Origin: Belnapia rosea
Lineage (GTDB): Bacteria > Pseudomonadota > Alphaproteobacteria > Acetobacterales > Acetobacteraceae
Length of the DNA stretch: 64,000 nucleotides
Direction of reading: 5' to 3'
NCBI RefSeq assembly: GCF_900101615.1
Contig: NZ_FMZX01000001.1
Span: 682,001-746,000, forward strand
In this document: in pieces, positions 51,685 through 63,312 of the stretch
How the letters are laid out: the number at the start of each line of letters is the position of its first letter
Numbering within the stretch: position 1 is the first letter of the stretch
Position numbers and translations under genes: made by a program
Notes under the pieces: generated by a model
What the model saw: only the letters and a program-made list of their open reading frames with translations
Told to the model about the DNA's origin: nothing
The model's database searches: none

Positions 51685-52482
51685 ATGGAGGCGGCACCGC
51701 TGCTCCAGGTCAACAATATCGAGGTCGTCTACAACGACGTCATCCTCGTGCTGCGTGGCCTGTCGCTGACGGTGCCGCAGGGCAAGATCGTCGCGCTGCT
51801 CGGTGCCAACGGGGCCGGCAAGTCGACAACACTGAAGGCGATCTCCGGCCTTCTCCGCACGGAGGAGGGCGAGGTCACGCGGGGTGAGATCCGCTTCGGC
51901 GGCGAGCGGATCGACGGCATCGACCCGCATCTGATCGTCCGCCGCGGCATCTTCCAGGTCATGGAGGGCCGCCGCATCATCGCCGACATGACCTGCCTCG
52001 AGAATCTCCGCCTCGGCGCCTTCACCCGTTCCGATGGCGAGGTCAAATCCGATATCGAACGGGTCTATGGTTATTTCCCGCGGCTGCGGGAGCGTACCGG
52101 CCTCGCCGGCTACCTGTCCGGCGGCGAGCAGCAGATGCTGGCGATCGGTCGCGCGCTGATGGCGCGGCCGAAGCTCATCCTGATGGATGAGCCCTCGATG
52201 GGCCTTTCGCCGCTGCTGGTGAAGGAGGTCTTCGGCATCATCCGGCGCCTGAATGAGGAACTCGGCATCACCATCCTGCTGGTCGAGCAGAATGCGCGCA
52301 TGGCCCTGTCCGTCGCGAGCTATGCCTATGTGATGGAACAGGGCAAGGTCGTGCTCGATGGCACGGCCGAGGCGCTGGCCAACAATGAGGATGTGAAGGA
52401 ATTCTACCTCGGCGGCCACGGTGCCGAGCGGAAGAGCTTCAAGAACCTGAAATCCTACAAGCGGCGGAAACGGTGGCTGTGA
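51685..52482 (+). CDS. LivF-type ABC ATPase
   Basis: The 265-residue ATPase has Walker A GANGAGKST, VMEGRRIIADMTCLENLRLGAF, signature LSGGEQQML, Walker B LILMDEPSMGLSP and VEQNARMALSV. A basic tail (SFKNLKSYKRRKRWL) extends beyond the usual LivF end. It completes the importer (LivG, LivH, LivM, receptor, LivF). The end overlaps the next gene. Confidence 0.93.
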   Translation: MEAAPLLQVNNIEVVYNDVILVLRGLSLTVPQGKIVALLGANGAGKSTTLKAISGLLRTEEGEVTRGEIRFGGERIDGIDPHLIVRRGIFQVMEGRRIIADMTCLENLRLGAFTRSDGEVKSDIERVYGYFPRLRERTGLAGYLSGGEQQMLAIGRALMARPKLILMDEPSMGLSPLLVKEVFGIIRRLNEELGITILLVEQNARMALSVASYAYVMEQGKVVLDGTAEALANNEDVKEFYLGGHGAERKSFKNLKSYKRRKRWL

Positions 52483-53678
52483 CGGAGCATTTCGACACGC
52501 TCGAGACCCGCAGCGCGGATGAGCGGGAAGCGGCGCAGGCAGCGGCCCTGGCGCGGCAGCTGGCCCATGCCCGCGCCACGGCGCCGCATTACGCGACGCT
52601 GCCGGACGGCCCCCTGGCCAGGCTTCCGGTGACCCGGAAGTCGGAGCTGCTGGCCCAGCAGGTGGCCAGCCCGCCATTCGGCGGCGTCGTCGCCACGCCC
52701 TTCGGGCAGCTGGCGCGCGTCTTCGCCTCGCCGGGGCCGATCTACGAGCCGGAGGCCGCGGTGCCGGATTACTGGCGCTATGCCCGGGCCCTGCATGCGA
52801 CCGGCCTCCGGGCCGGGGATCTGCTGCACAACTGCTTCGCCTACCACTTCACGCCGGCGGGCAGCATGCTCGAAGGCGGCGCCCGTGCACTCGGATGCCC
52901 CGTCTTTCCGGCCGGCACCGGCAATACGGAGTTGCAGGCCCAGGCGGCGGCGCAGCTCCGCCCGCGCTGCTACAGCGGCACGCCGGATTTCCTGAAGACG
53001 ATCCTGGAGCGCGGCGAGGCCATGGGCCTCGACCTTTCCTCCCTGACGCTCGGGCATGTCACCGGCGGCGCCTACCTGCCGAGCCTGCGTGCCTGGTATG
53101 CCGAACGCGGCCTGACCGTGCTGCAGAGCTACGGCACGGCCGATCTCGGCCTCGTTGCCTATGAGAGCGAGGCACGCGAAGGCCTCATCATCGACGAGGG
53201 CGTGGTCGTCGAGATCGTCCGGCCCGGCACCGGGGACCCGGTGGCCGATGGCGAGGTCGGGGAGGTCGTCGTCACCACCCTCAACCCGCACCACCCGCTG
53301 ATCCGCTTCGCCACCGGCGATCTCTCGGCCATCCTTCCCGGAACCTCGCCCTGCGGCCGGACCAACCGGCGCATCCGCGGCTGGATGGGGCGGGCCGACC
53401 AGGCCGCCAAGGTGCGTGGCATGTTCGTGCGGCCGGAACAGGTGGCGGCGGCCCTGCGCGCCGTGCCCTCCGCCGCCAAGGCGAGGCTGGTGATCTCCCT
53501 TGATGGCGAGCGTGATGTCATGCTGCTGCGCGCGGAAGCACCGACCGGGGCGGCGCAGGCGCTGGCCGAGGCGCTGCAATCCGCGACCAAGCTGCGTGGG
53601 GTGGTCGAATGCGTGCCGCCGGGGACCTTGCCGAATGACGGCAAGGTCATCGACGACACCCGTCCGGTGCCCGGCTGA
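52473..53678 (+). CDS. PaaK-like (phenylacetate-CoA ligase family) AMP-binding protein
   Basis: The 401-residue protein resembles phenylacetate-CoA ligases: LARQLAHARATAPHYATLP at the N-terminus, LHNCFAYHFTPAGSMLEGGARALG, QSYGTADLGLVAYE and a C-terminal RGMFVRPEQVAAAL domain. The start is GTG at 52473 or, with canonical GTGA overlap, GTG at 52479. The Ser/Thr/Gly-rich ATP loop of typical ligases is not obvious here, so activity may differ. It follows the LivF gene, an arrangement shared with known aromatic-acid uptake operons. Confidence 0.82.
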   Translation: MAVTEHFDTLETRSADEREAAQAAALARQLAHARATAPHYATLPDGPLARLPVTRKSELLAQQVASPPFGGVVATPFGQLARVFASPGPIYEPEAAVPDYWRYARALHATGLRAGDLLHNCFAYHFTPAGSMLEGGARALGCPVFPAGTGNTELQAQAAAQLRPRCYSGTPDFLKTILERGEAMGLDLSSLTLGHVTGGAYLPSLRAWYAERGLTVLQSYGTADLGLVAYESEAREGLIIDEGVVVEIVRPGTGDPVADGEVGEVVVTTLNPHHPLIRFATGDLSAILPGTSPCGRTNRRIRGWMGRADQAAKVRGMFVRPEQVAAALRAVPSAAKARLVISLDGERDVMLLRAEAPTGAAQALAEALQSATKLRGVVECVPPGTLPNDGKVIDDTRPVPG

Positions 53679-55297
53679 TGCTGCCCCACGGCGAGAGCTA
53701 CGAAGCCATCCGCCAGGGTTTCCGCTGGCAGGTGCCGGAGCGTTTCAACATCGGCGTCGCCTGTTGTGACCGCTGGGCCGATGGCTCGGGCCGCACGGCG
53801 CTGATCCATCTCCGCACCGATGGCGGGCTGCAGCGCATCACTTTCGATACGCTCCGCGCCGAGAGCAACCGCCTCGCCAATCTCCTGGCTGCGCGTGGCA
53901 TCGGCCCCGGCGATCGGGTCGGGGTGCTGCTGCCGCAAGTTCCTGAAGCGGCGCTGGCGCATCTGGCGATCTACAAGCTCGGCGCCATCGCAGTGCCCTT
54001 GTTCCAGCTCTTCCAGGAACAGGCGCTGGAGTACCGCCTGCGAGATTGCGGCGCGGCGGCGCTGGTGACGGATGCGGTCGGGCTGGCGAAGCTCGCCGGC
54101 CTCGATCTGCCCGCTCTCCGCCTGGTGCTGAGTGCGGACGGGGCAGGGCAGGGGGCGCTCGACCTGCGGGCCGAGATGGCGCGCGCCAGCGATGCCTTCA
54201 CCCCCTGCGACACGGCGGCCGACGATCCCGCCGTCATCATCTATACCTCCGGCACAACCGGTGCGCCGAAAGGGGCGCTGCACGCGCACCGCGTGCTGCT
54301 GGGTCATCTGCCAGGCGTCGAGATGCCGCAGGATCTCTTCCCGCAGCCGGGCGACCTGTTCTGGACACCTGCGGATTGGGCCTGGATCGGCGGCCTCTTC
54401 GATGTGCTGCTGCCGAGCCTCTTTCATGGCGTGCCGGTGCTGGCGCATCGCATGGCAAAATTCGACCCGGAATTCGCCCTTCGCCTCATGGCGGAGCATG
54501 GCGTGCGCAACGCCTTCCTGCCGCCCACGGCGCTGAAGATGCTCCGCATGGTGCCGGATGCGGCGCGGTTCGGTGCGCGGCCGCGCAGCATCGGCAGCGG
54601 CGGTGAAACCCTGGGCACTGAACTGCTCGACTGGGGCCGCGCCGCATTCGGCTGCACCATCAATGAATTCTATGGCCAGACCGAATGCAACCTCGTCATC
54701 TCCTCCTGCGCCACCCTCATGCCGCCGCGTCCGGGCTGGATGGGGCGCGCCGTGCCGGGCCATGAGGTTGCCGTGGTCGATGCGGCGGGCCAGGCGCTGC
54801 AGCCCGGGCAGCAGGGCACCATCGCGATCCGTCGGCCAGACCCGGTGATGTTCCTCGGCTACTGGAACAAGCCGGAGGCAACGGCCGCCAAATTCGCCGG
54901 CGACTGGCTGCTGACCGGCGACCAGGGCGAGCAGGACGATGATGGTTGGTTCCGCTTCGTCGGCCGCGACGACGATGTCATCACCTCGGCCGGCTACCGC
55001 ATCGGCCCGGGCGAGATCGAGGATTGCCTGGCGGCGCATCCCGCTGTCGCCATGGCCGCCGTCATCGGCCTTCCGGACCCGCTGCGGACGGAGGCTGTCA
55101 CCGCCGTCATCGTCCCGGCGCCTGGCGTCATCGCCGATGAGGATCTCGCGCGCCGCCTGCAGGATCATGTGAAGCAACGGCTCGCGGCTCATGTCTATCC
55201 ACGCCGGGTCCATTTCACCGATGCGCTGCCGCTGACCGCCACCGGCAAGGTGATGCGGGGCGTCCTGCGGGGCCGCTTGACCGAGGGAGGGGGCTGA
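53678..55297 (+). CDS. AMP-forming acyl-CoA synthetase (acetyl/medium-chain type)
   Basis: The 539-residue enzyme has [19 protein letters not shown] (ATP loop, about residues 188-206), [32 protein letters not shown] and the catalytic Lys near the C-terminus in [15 protein letters not shown]. This is the pattern of acetyl-CoA synthetase-like and medium-chain ligases. It is the third adenylating enzyme in the operon and may activate isovalerate or a related branched acid for the dehydrogenase encoded next (inference). Start and stop overlap both neighbours. Confidence 0.9.
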   Translation: MLPHGESYEAIRQGFRWQVPERFNIGVACCDRWADGSGRTALIHLRTDGGLQRITFDTLRAESNRLANLLAARGIGPGDRVGVLLPQVPEAALAHLAIYKLGAIAVPLFQLFQEQALEYRLRDCGAAALVTDAVGLAKLAGLDLPALRLVLSADGAGQGALDLRAEMARASDAFTPCDTAADDPAVIIYTSGTTGAPKGALHAHRVLLGHLPGVEMPQDLFPQPGDLFWTPADWAWIGGLFDVLLPSLFHGVPVLAHRMAKFDPEFALRLMAEHGVRNAFLPPTALKMLRMVPDAARFGARPRSIGSGGETLGTELLDWGRAAFGCTINEFYGQTECNLVISSCATLMPPRPGWMGRAVPGHEVAVVDAAGQALQPGQQGTIAIRRPDPVMFLGYWNKPEATAAKFAGDWLLTGDQGEQDDDGWFRFVGRDDDVITSAGYRIGPGEIEDCLAAHPAVAMAAVIGLPDPLRTEAVTAVIVPAPGVIADEDLARRLQDHVKQRLAAHVYPRRVHFTDALPLTATGKVMRGVLRGRLTEGGG

Positions 55298-56472
55298 TGC
55301 CCGCCAATGTCACCATCCCGAGCCTGGACCATGGGCTCGGCGAGGAGATCGACGCGCTGCGCGACAGCGTGCGTGGCTTCGCCGAGAGCCGCATCGCGCC
55401 CATCGCCGCCGAGATCGACCGCACCGATGAATTCCCTCGCTACCTCTGGCCCGAGATGGGCGCGCTCGGCCTGCACGGCATCACCGCCAGCGAGGAGCAT
55501 GGCGGCGCCAATATGGGCTACCTCGCCCATTGCGTGGCGATGGAGGAGGTGAGCCGGGCCAGCGCCTCGGTCGGCCTGTCCTACGGCGCGCATTCCAATC
55601 TCTGCGTCAACCAGATCAGCCGTAACGGCAACGAAGACCAGAAGCGCCGCTATCTGCCGAAGCTCATCAGCGGCGAGCATCTGGGCGCACTGGCGATGAG
55701 CGAGCCAGGTGCGGGCAGCGACGTGGTCTCCATGCGCCTCCGTGCCGACAGGCGCGGCGACCGCTACGTCTTGAACGGCACCAAGCTCTGGATCACCAAT
55801 GCGCATTACGCCGAGACGCTGGTGGTCTATGCCAAGACCGATCCGGAGGCCGGGCCGCGCGGCATCACTGCCTTCCTGATCGAGAAGGGCTTCAAGGGCT
55901 TCCGTCCGGCGCAGAAGCTCGACAAGCTCGGCATGCGCGGCTCGCCCACATCGGAACTGGTCTTCGAGGATTGCGAGGTGCCGGAGGAGAACATCCTCGG
56001 CCGGCTGAACGAGGGCGTGCGGGTCCTGATGTCCGGCCTCGACTACGAACGCGCCGTGCTCGCCGCCGGCCCGCTCGGCATCATGCAGGCGGCGCTCGAC
56101 GTGGTCGTGCCCTATATCCATGAGCGGAAGCAGTTCGGCCAGCCGATCGGCGAGTTCCAGCTCATCCAGGGCAAGGTCGCCGACATGTACACCGCCCTGA
56201 ATGCCTGCCGCGCCTATGTCTATGCCGTGGCGCGGTCCTGCGACCGCGGCCAGACCACGCGGAAGGACGCCGCCGGCGCCATCCTCTACGCCGCGGAGGC
56301 GGCAACGCGCATCGCCCTCGATGCCATCCAGATCCTGGGCGGCATGGGCTATATCAACGAGACGCCGACGGGGAGGCTGCTGCGCGATGCCAAGCTCTAT
56401 GAAATCGGCGCCGGCACCAGCGAGATCCGCCGCATGCTGATTGGCCGCGAGCTGTTCCGCGAGACCGCATGA
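55297..56472 (+). CDS. liuA: Isovaleryl-CoA dehydrogenase
   Basis: The 391-residue flavoenzyme converts isovaleryl-CoA to 3-methylcrotonyl-CoA in leucine breakdown. It shows [50 protein letters not shown] and the catalytic base Glu251 in [11 protein letters not shown], placed as in isovaleryl-CoA dehydrogenases and unlike medium-chain enzymes. C-terminal [19 protein letters not shown] is typical. The next two genes encode the carboxylase that uses its product. Confidence 0.93.
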   Translation: MPANVTIPSLDHGLGEEIDALRDSVRGFAESRIAPIAAEIDRTDEFPRYLWPEMGALGLHGITASEEHGGANMGYLAHCVAMEEVSRASASVGLSYGAHSNLCVNQISRNGNEDQKRRYLPKLISGEHLGALAMSEPGAGSDVVSMRLRADRRGDRYVLNGTKLWITNAHYAETLVVYAKTDPEAGPRGITAFLIEKGFKGFRPAQKLDKLGMRGSPTSELVFEDCEVPEENILGRLNEGVRVLMSGLDYERAVLAAGPLGIMQAALDVVVPYIHERKQFGQPIGEFQLIQGKVADMYTALNACRAYVYAVARSCDRGQTTRKDAAGAILYAAEAATRIALDAIQILGGMGYINETPTGRLLRDAKLYEIGAGTSEIRRMLIGRELFRETA

Positions 56473-58072
56473 GCATCCTCGCCTCCTCCATCGACACCCG
56501 CGGCGCCGAATTCCGCGCCAATGCGGAAGCCATGCGCGGCCTTCTGGCGGATCTCGCCGACCGCACCGCGCAGGCGGCGCAGGGCGGGCCCGAGGCTGCC
56601 CGGCAGCGCCATGCCTCCCGCGGCAAGCTTCTGCCGCGCGAGCGCGTGGAGCGGCTGCTCGATCCCGGCGCGCCCTTCCTCGAGCTTTCGCCGCTTGCCG
56701 CCCATGGCATGTATGGCGGGGATGTGCCGGCCGGCGGCATCCTCACCGGCATCGGCCGCGTCTCCGGGCAGGAATGCGTCATCGTCGCCAACGACGCCAC
56801 GGTGAAAGGCGGCAGCTACTACCCGGTCACGGTGAAGAAGCATCTGCGCGCGCAGGAGATCGCGCTGCAGAACCATCTGCCCTGCGTGTATCTGGTCGAT
56901 AGCGGCGGCGCCAACCTGCCGAACCAGGACGAGATCTTCCCCGACCGCGAGCATTTCGGCCGTATCTTCTACAACCAGGCCAATATGTCGGCCCTCGGCA
57001 TCCCGCAGATCGCGGTGGTGATGGGCAGTTGCACCGCCGGCGGCGCCTATGTGCCGGCGATGTGCGACGAGGCGGTCATCGTCAAGGAACAGGGCACGAT
57101 CTTCCTCGGCGGCCCACCGCTGGTGAAGGCGGCGACCGGCGAGGTGGTGACCGCGGAGGATCTCGGCGGTGCCGATGTGCATACCCGCCTCTCCGGCGTC
57201 GCCGACCATTTCGCGCTGGACGACATGCATGCGCTGGGCCTGGCGCGCCGCATCCTCGGCCGGCTGAACCGGCGGAGGGAGGCGAGGCTGGATCTCGCCG
57301 CGCCGGTGGCGCCGCGCTACGATCCGGCCGAGTTGCACGGCATCATCCCGCAGGATGTGCGCCAGCCCTATGACGTGCGGGAAGTCATCGCCCGCATCGT
57401 CGACGGCTCGGAACTCGACGAATTCAAGGCCCGCTACGGCACGACGCTCGTCTGCGGCTTCGCCCGCATCTGGGGGCACCCCGTCGGCATCCTCGCCAAC
57501 AACGGCATCCTCTTCTCGGAGTCGGCGCAGAAGGGCGCGCATTTCATCGAGCTGTGCTGCCAGCGCGGCATCCCGCTGCTCTTCCTGCAGAACATCGCCG
57601 GCTTCATGGTCGGACGGAAATACGAGACCGGCGGCATCGCCAAGGATGGCGCCAAGCTCGTCACCGCCGTCGCCACCGCCGCCGTGCCGAAATTCACCGT
57701 CCTCATCGGCGGCAGCTTCGGCGCCGGCAATTACGGCATGTGTGGCCGCGCCTATTCGCCGCGCCTGCTCTTCACCTGGCCGAACAGCCGCATCAGCGTC
57801 ATGGGCGGGGAGCAGGCCGCGAGCGTCCTCGCCACCCTCCGCCGCGACAATATCGAGGCGAAGGGCGGAAACTGGTCCGCCGAGGAGGAGGACGCCTTCA
57901 AGTCGCCCATCCGCGCCCAGTACGAGGCGCAGGGCTCGCCCTATTACGCCACGGCCCGCCTCTGGGACGATGGCATCATCGACCCGGCCCTGACGCGGGA
58001 CGTGCTCGGCCTCGGCCTCGCCGCCGCCTGCAACGCGCCGATCGGGGAGACACGCTTCGGCGTGTTCCGCAT

Positions 58073-58076
<4 letters not shown>
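56469..58076 (+). CDS. liuB: Methylcrotonoyl-CoA carboxylase beta subunit (carboxyltransferase)
   Basis: The 535-residue carboxyltransferase has [68 protein letters not shown] and [29 protein letters not shown], all typical of MccB. It transfers carboxyl from biotin to 3-methylcrotonyl-CoA. Starts and ends by 4-base overlaps (ATGA, GTGA) with liuA and the alpha-subunit gene, so subunits are made together. Confidence 0.95.
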
Positions 58077-60022
<1,946 letters not shown>

Positions 60023-60029
60023 CCTCGCG

Positions 60030-60073
60030 CCGGATTGGGGTTCTCGTGACACGGGAACCCTATCCGGATTGGG
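60030..60073. promoter_or_regulatory. Inverted repeat framed by direct repeats upstream of efflux genes
   Basis: A 23-base inverted repeat (60038-60060: GGGTTCTCGTG, centre A, CACGGGAACCC, one mismatched pair) lies between two copies of CCGGATTGGG (60030-60039 and 60064-60073). The second copy abuts the ATG of the next gene. It looks like a repressor site and/or translational control element; no regulator gene is adjacent. Confidence 0.45.
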
Positions 60074-61243
60074 ATGAACGTCCTCAGCGAGACCAGGCTC
60101 GGAACACCGGCCGGCACGACGCCGCGACCCACCCGGCGGCGCAGGCTGTTCCGCTGGCTGCGCTGGCCGCTGCTCCTCCTGATACTGCTCGGCCTTGGGC
60201 TCGCGGCCAATTGGTGGCTGATGGTAGGCCGCTGGCTGGAATCGACCGACAACGCCTATCTCCAGGGTGACATCGCGGTCCTGGCGGCGCGGATCGAGGG
60301 GCATGTCGCCGCCATCCGCGTAGTGGACCATCAGCGCGTCGCCGCCGGTGACCCGCTCATCGAGCTCGATGGGGCGCTCTGGCGCGCCCGGCTGGCGGAG
60401 GCGGAGGCCTCGCTTGCCGAGGCCACGGCCGCCATGGCGACCAACCGCCAGCAACTGGCCCAGCAGCGCGCCCAGATCGAAAGCGCCGAGGCCCAGCTGG
60501 AACAGGCCCGCGCCGAGCAGGTTCGCGCCCTGGCCGATGCCCGCCGCACCGGCGAGCTGGTCGGCGCGGGCTGGACCAGCCGGCAGGCCAATGAGCGTGC
60601 CGTGGCCGATCAGCGCAAGGCCGACTCCGCCGTGGCGGCCGCCCTGGCCCAGCTGAGCGTCGCCCGGCAACAGCTCGACGTGCTCGAGGCGATGCAGGCC
60701 CAGCAGGAGGCCCGGCGGGACGGCATGGCAGCCGCCGCCGAGCGGGCCCGCATCGATCTGGCCAACACCATCATCCGTGCGCCCTTCGACGGCATCGTCG
60801 GCAATCGTGCGGCGCAGCTCGGGCATTTCGTCCGCACCGGGCAGCAGCTCATCGCCGTGGCCCCGCCGCCGGAGCGGCAATGGGTAACGGCCAATTTCAA
60901 GGAAACCCAACTGCCGCGCTTCCGCCCGGGCCAGCCGGTCCGGCTGCGGGTGGATGCCATGCCGGGCCTCGAGCTGCATGGCCGGGTCGACAGCCTCGCC
61001 CCCGCCACGGGCGCCCTGTTCAGCCTGCTGCCGCCGGAGAATGCCACCGGCAACTTCACCAAGATCGTCCAGCGCGTCCCCGTGCGGCTGGTGCTCGATG
61101 GCGAGGAGGCGGCGAAGCTCGACCTGCTCCGCCCCGGCCTGTCGGTGGCCGCGGAGGTGGATACGCGGGAGGACCCGACCGCCCCGCGCGGCCTATGGTC
61201 CGCGGCTGCGGCGCGCTGGGGGGCGTGGCGCGGCACGCCATGA
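60074..61243 (+). CDS. EmrA/HlyD-family membrane fusion protein
   Basis: The 389-residue protein has one N-terminal membrane segment (about residues 34-55), STDNAYLQGDIAVLAARIEGHVAAI (EmrA lipoyl region), a long coiled-coil with repeated Ala/Gln/Glu (about 100-215), and NTIIRAPFDGIVGNRAAQLGHFV. It bridges the inner-membrane transporter encoded next to an outer-membrane channel, which is not in the window. The gene starts 51 bases after the carboxylase operon, separated by the repeat element. Confidence 0.9.
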   Translation: MNVLSETRLGTPAGTTPRPTRRRRLFRWLRWPLLLLILLGLGLAANWWLMVGRWLESTDNAYLQGDIAVLAARIEGHVAAIRVVDHQRVAAGDPLIELDGALWRARLAEAEASLAEATAAMATNRQQLAQQRAQIESAEAQLEQARAEQVRALADARRTGELVGAGWTSRQANERAVADQRKADSAVAAALAQLSVARQQLDVLEAMQAQQEARRDGMAAAAERARIDLANTIIRAPFDGIVGNRAAQLGHFVRTGQQLIAVAPPPERQWVTANFKETQLPRFRPGQPVRLRVDAMPGLELHGRVDSLAPATGALFSLLPPENATGNFTKIVQRVPVRLVLDGEEAAKLDLLRPGLSVAAEVDTREDPTAPRGLWSAAAARWGAWRGTP

Positions 61244-62778
61244 CCGGCCCGAGCCTCCGCCACCGCATCGGCTTCGCGGCCACCGTGGTCGGGCTCTTCA
61301 TGGCGATCCTCGACATCCAGATCGTCTCCGCCTCGCTGGCCGAGGTGCAGGCCGGGCTCTCGGCCGCGCCGGACGAGGCAAGCTGGATCCAGACGAGCTA
61401 CCTGATCGCGGAGATCGTCATGATCCCGCTTTCGGGCTTTCTCTCGCGGGCCATCTCCAGCCGGCTGCTCTTCACCCTGTCCTGCGCCGGCTTCACCATC
61501 TTCTCCGCCGCCTGCGCCCTGGCCGACAGCCTGCCCGCCATGGTCATCGCCCGCGCGCTGCAGGGCTTCACCGGCGGGGCGATGATCCCGGTCTGCTTCT
61601 CGACGAGCTTCCTGCTCTACCCCGGTGCCAACCGGGTGAAGATCAGCGTGCTCATCAGCCTCACGGCGACGCTCGCCCCGACCATCGGGCCGAGCCTCGG
61701 CGGCTGGCTGACCCAGGCGCTGTCCTGGCACTGGCTGTTCCTGATCAACCTGCCGATCGGCGCCGTGGTCGGCATCACCGTCTGGCTCACCCTCGACATC
61801 GACCGGCCGGAGCCCGGCCTGCTCGCCCGCTTCGACTGGTGGGGGCTTCTCTTCATGGCCGGCTTCCTCGGCTCGGCCGAATACGTCATGGAGGAGGGGC
61901 CGCGCTGGGGCTGGTTCGACGACCGGGAGATCACCGAGCTCGCCATGCTCTGCGCGCTCTGCGGTGCCTTGTTCCTCTGGCGCGCCTTCACGCGGCCCGA
62001 GCCGATCATCGAGCTGCGTGCCTTCCGCAACCGGAATTTCCTGATGGGCTGCGTGCTCAGCTGCATCGTCGGCGTCGGGCTCTTCGGCCTGGTCTATGTG
62101 CTGCCGCTCTTCTTCGCCCGCGTCCGGGGCTACGATTCGATGCAGATCGGCGAGACGCTCTTCATCACCGGCCTCTGCATGTTCCTGTCGGCACCGATCG
62201 CCGGGCGGCTGGCCCGGCTGATGGACATGCGGCTGCTGCTGGTGCTCGGCATGCTCCTGTTCATGGTGTCATGCCTCTGGATCGCGCAGCTCACCGCGCT
62301 CAGTGGCTTCTGGGAGATGGCCGTGCCGCTTGGCCTGCGCGGCACGGCGCTGATCTTCATGTTCATGCCGATCAACCAGATCGCCTTCGGCACCCTGCCA
62401 CCCGCCGAGATCAAGAATGCCGCGGCGCTCTACAACCTGATGCGCAACCTCGGCGGCGCGGTCGGGCTCGCGGCGATCAACAGCATCGTCACCTGGCGCG
62501 GCGCGGCGCATCGCCAGCATCTGGCGGAAGGGGTCGGCTGGGCGCGGCCGAACGTGCAGCCCTGGCTCGACAACCTGGCCAGCCGCATCGCCCTGGTCCA
62601 GCCGGACCTGCCCGCTGACCTGGTCGCACTGCGGCGCCTGCAGGGGTTGGTGCAGCGGGAGGCATTGATCCTCGCCTATAACGACGTGCTGGTGCTGATG
62701 GCGATGCTCTTCCTCATCGCCATCCCCTGCGTCGCCATCGTTTCGCGACCCCGATCGGGGCCCGGCGGAGGCCACTGA
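61240..62778 (+). CDS. EmrB/QacA-type (DHA2) MFS efflux transporter
   Basis: The 512-residue protein has 14 predicted helices and DHA2 signatures: VGLFMAILDIQIVSASLAEVQAGL, WIQTSYLIAEIVMIPLSGFLSR, RALQGFTGGAMIP, and IGPSLGGWLTQALSWHWLFLINLPIG. It should extrude drugs or metabolites with the EmrA-like protein, whose stop overlaps its ATG (61240). Export of excess pathway acids is possible given the neighbouring catabolic operon, but unproven. Confidence 0.92.
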   Translation: MTGPSLRHRIGFAATVVGLFMAILDIQIVSASLAEVQAGLSAAPDEASWIQTSYLIAEIVMIPLSGFLSRAISSRLLFTLSCAGFTIFSAACALADSLPAMVIARALQGFTGGAMIPVCFSTSFLLYPGANRVKISVLISLTATLAPTIGPSLGGWLTQALSWHWLFLINLPIGAVVGITVWLTLDIDRPEPGLLARFDWWGLLFMAGFLGSAEYVMEEGPRWGWFDDREITELAMLCALCGALFLWRAFTRPEPIIELRAFRNRNFLMGCVLSCIVGVGLFGLVYVLPLFFARVRGYDSMQIGETLFITGLCMFLSAPIAGRLARLMDMRLLLVLGMLLFMVSCLWIAQLTALSGFWEMAVPLGLRGTALIFMFMPINQIAFGTLPPAEIKNAAALYNLMRNLGGAVGLAAINSIVTWRGAAHRQHLAEGVGWARPNVQPWLDNLASRIALVQPDLPADLVALRRLQGLVQREALILAYNDVLVLMAMLFLIAIPCVAIVSRPRSGPGGGH

Positions 62779-62793
62779 GCGGCCCCGCCATCC

Positions 62794-63243
62794 TCAGCGC
62801 ATGCGCAGCGGATTCCGCAGCAGCAGCCCGGCGGCCCGCAGGGCAACGCCGACATGCAGCGCCTCCGGCATCGCCGTATAGGCGGCGGCCGGCGGCAGGT
62901 AGCGGAGCAGCAGGCCAAGGGCCTGGCTGCGGCAGCCGCGCTGCGCCAGGGCGAGGGCGAGCAGCAGTTCGGCCTCGCTCGGCGTGGCTCGGGGGCAGAG
63001 CGGGCAGGCGATGCCCGGCATGCCATTGGCGCTCACCGCTCGCATCAGCGCGTCCAGCGGGCGCAGCGCCGCCTGGGCATCCTCGACAATGAAGGGCAGC
63101 CGCATGGCGGCGAGGGTTGGTGCCCCGGTGCGGGCGGCCAGTGCCCAGCGTCGCATCCCCTCCAGCAACAGCGCCTCGGCGGGCGGCAGTGCCTCGGTCT
63201 CGGTATCGGCCCAGGGCCAGGCGGGAAGGCCATGTGTCGCCAT
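62794..63243 (-). CDS. Hypothetical protein behind a Fur-like site
   Basis: I do not recognise this 149-residue protein. It is Ala/Leu-rich and helical with no signal peptide; a CPLC pair (IACPLCPRATPSEAE, about residue 82) and one further Cys are the only notable residues. The C-terminal half has a repeat-like helical pattern (AELLLALALAQRGCRSQALGLLLRYLPP). ATG 63241-63243 has ggagag upstream. A Fur-type box lies 35-55 bases upstream, suggesting iron-regulated expression. It is convergent with the efflux gene. Confidence 0.6.
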   Translation of the reverse strand: MATHGLPAWPWADTETEALPPAEALLLEGMRRWALAARTGAPTLAAMRLPFIVEDAQAALRPLDALMRAVSANGMPGIACPLCPRATPSEAELLLALALAQRGCRSQALGLLLRYLPPAAAYTAMPEALHVGVALRAAGLLLRNPLRMR

Positions 63244-63276
63244 GTCGGTCTCTCCGGCGGATGCGCGGAGGCTATC

Positions 63277-63298
63277 GCAACTGAGAACCATTCGCAAA
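63277..63298. promoter_or_regulatory. Fur-like iron box
   Basis: GCAACTGAGAACCATTCGC followed by AAA resembles the common proteobacterial Fur site (GCAAATGAGAATCATTCGC type) with few mismatches. It lies between imuA-like 3' end and the small hypothetical gene, oriented to control the latter. Confidence 0.5.
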
Positions 63299-63312
63299 TA
63301 GGCGATTGGCGA

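Noticed and set aside
49264-52677. Open frame of about 1100 codons opposite the livM-receptor-livF genes
   Set aside because: Same explanation: codon-bias artefact opposite conserved genes.
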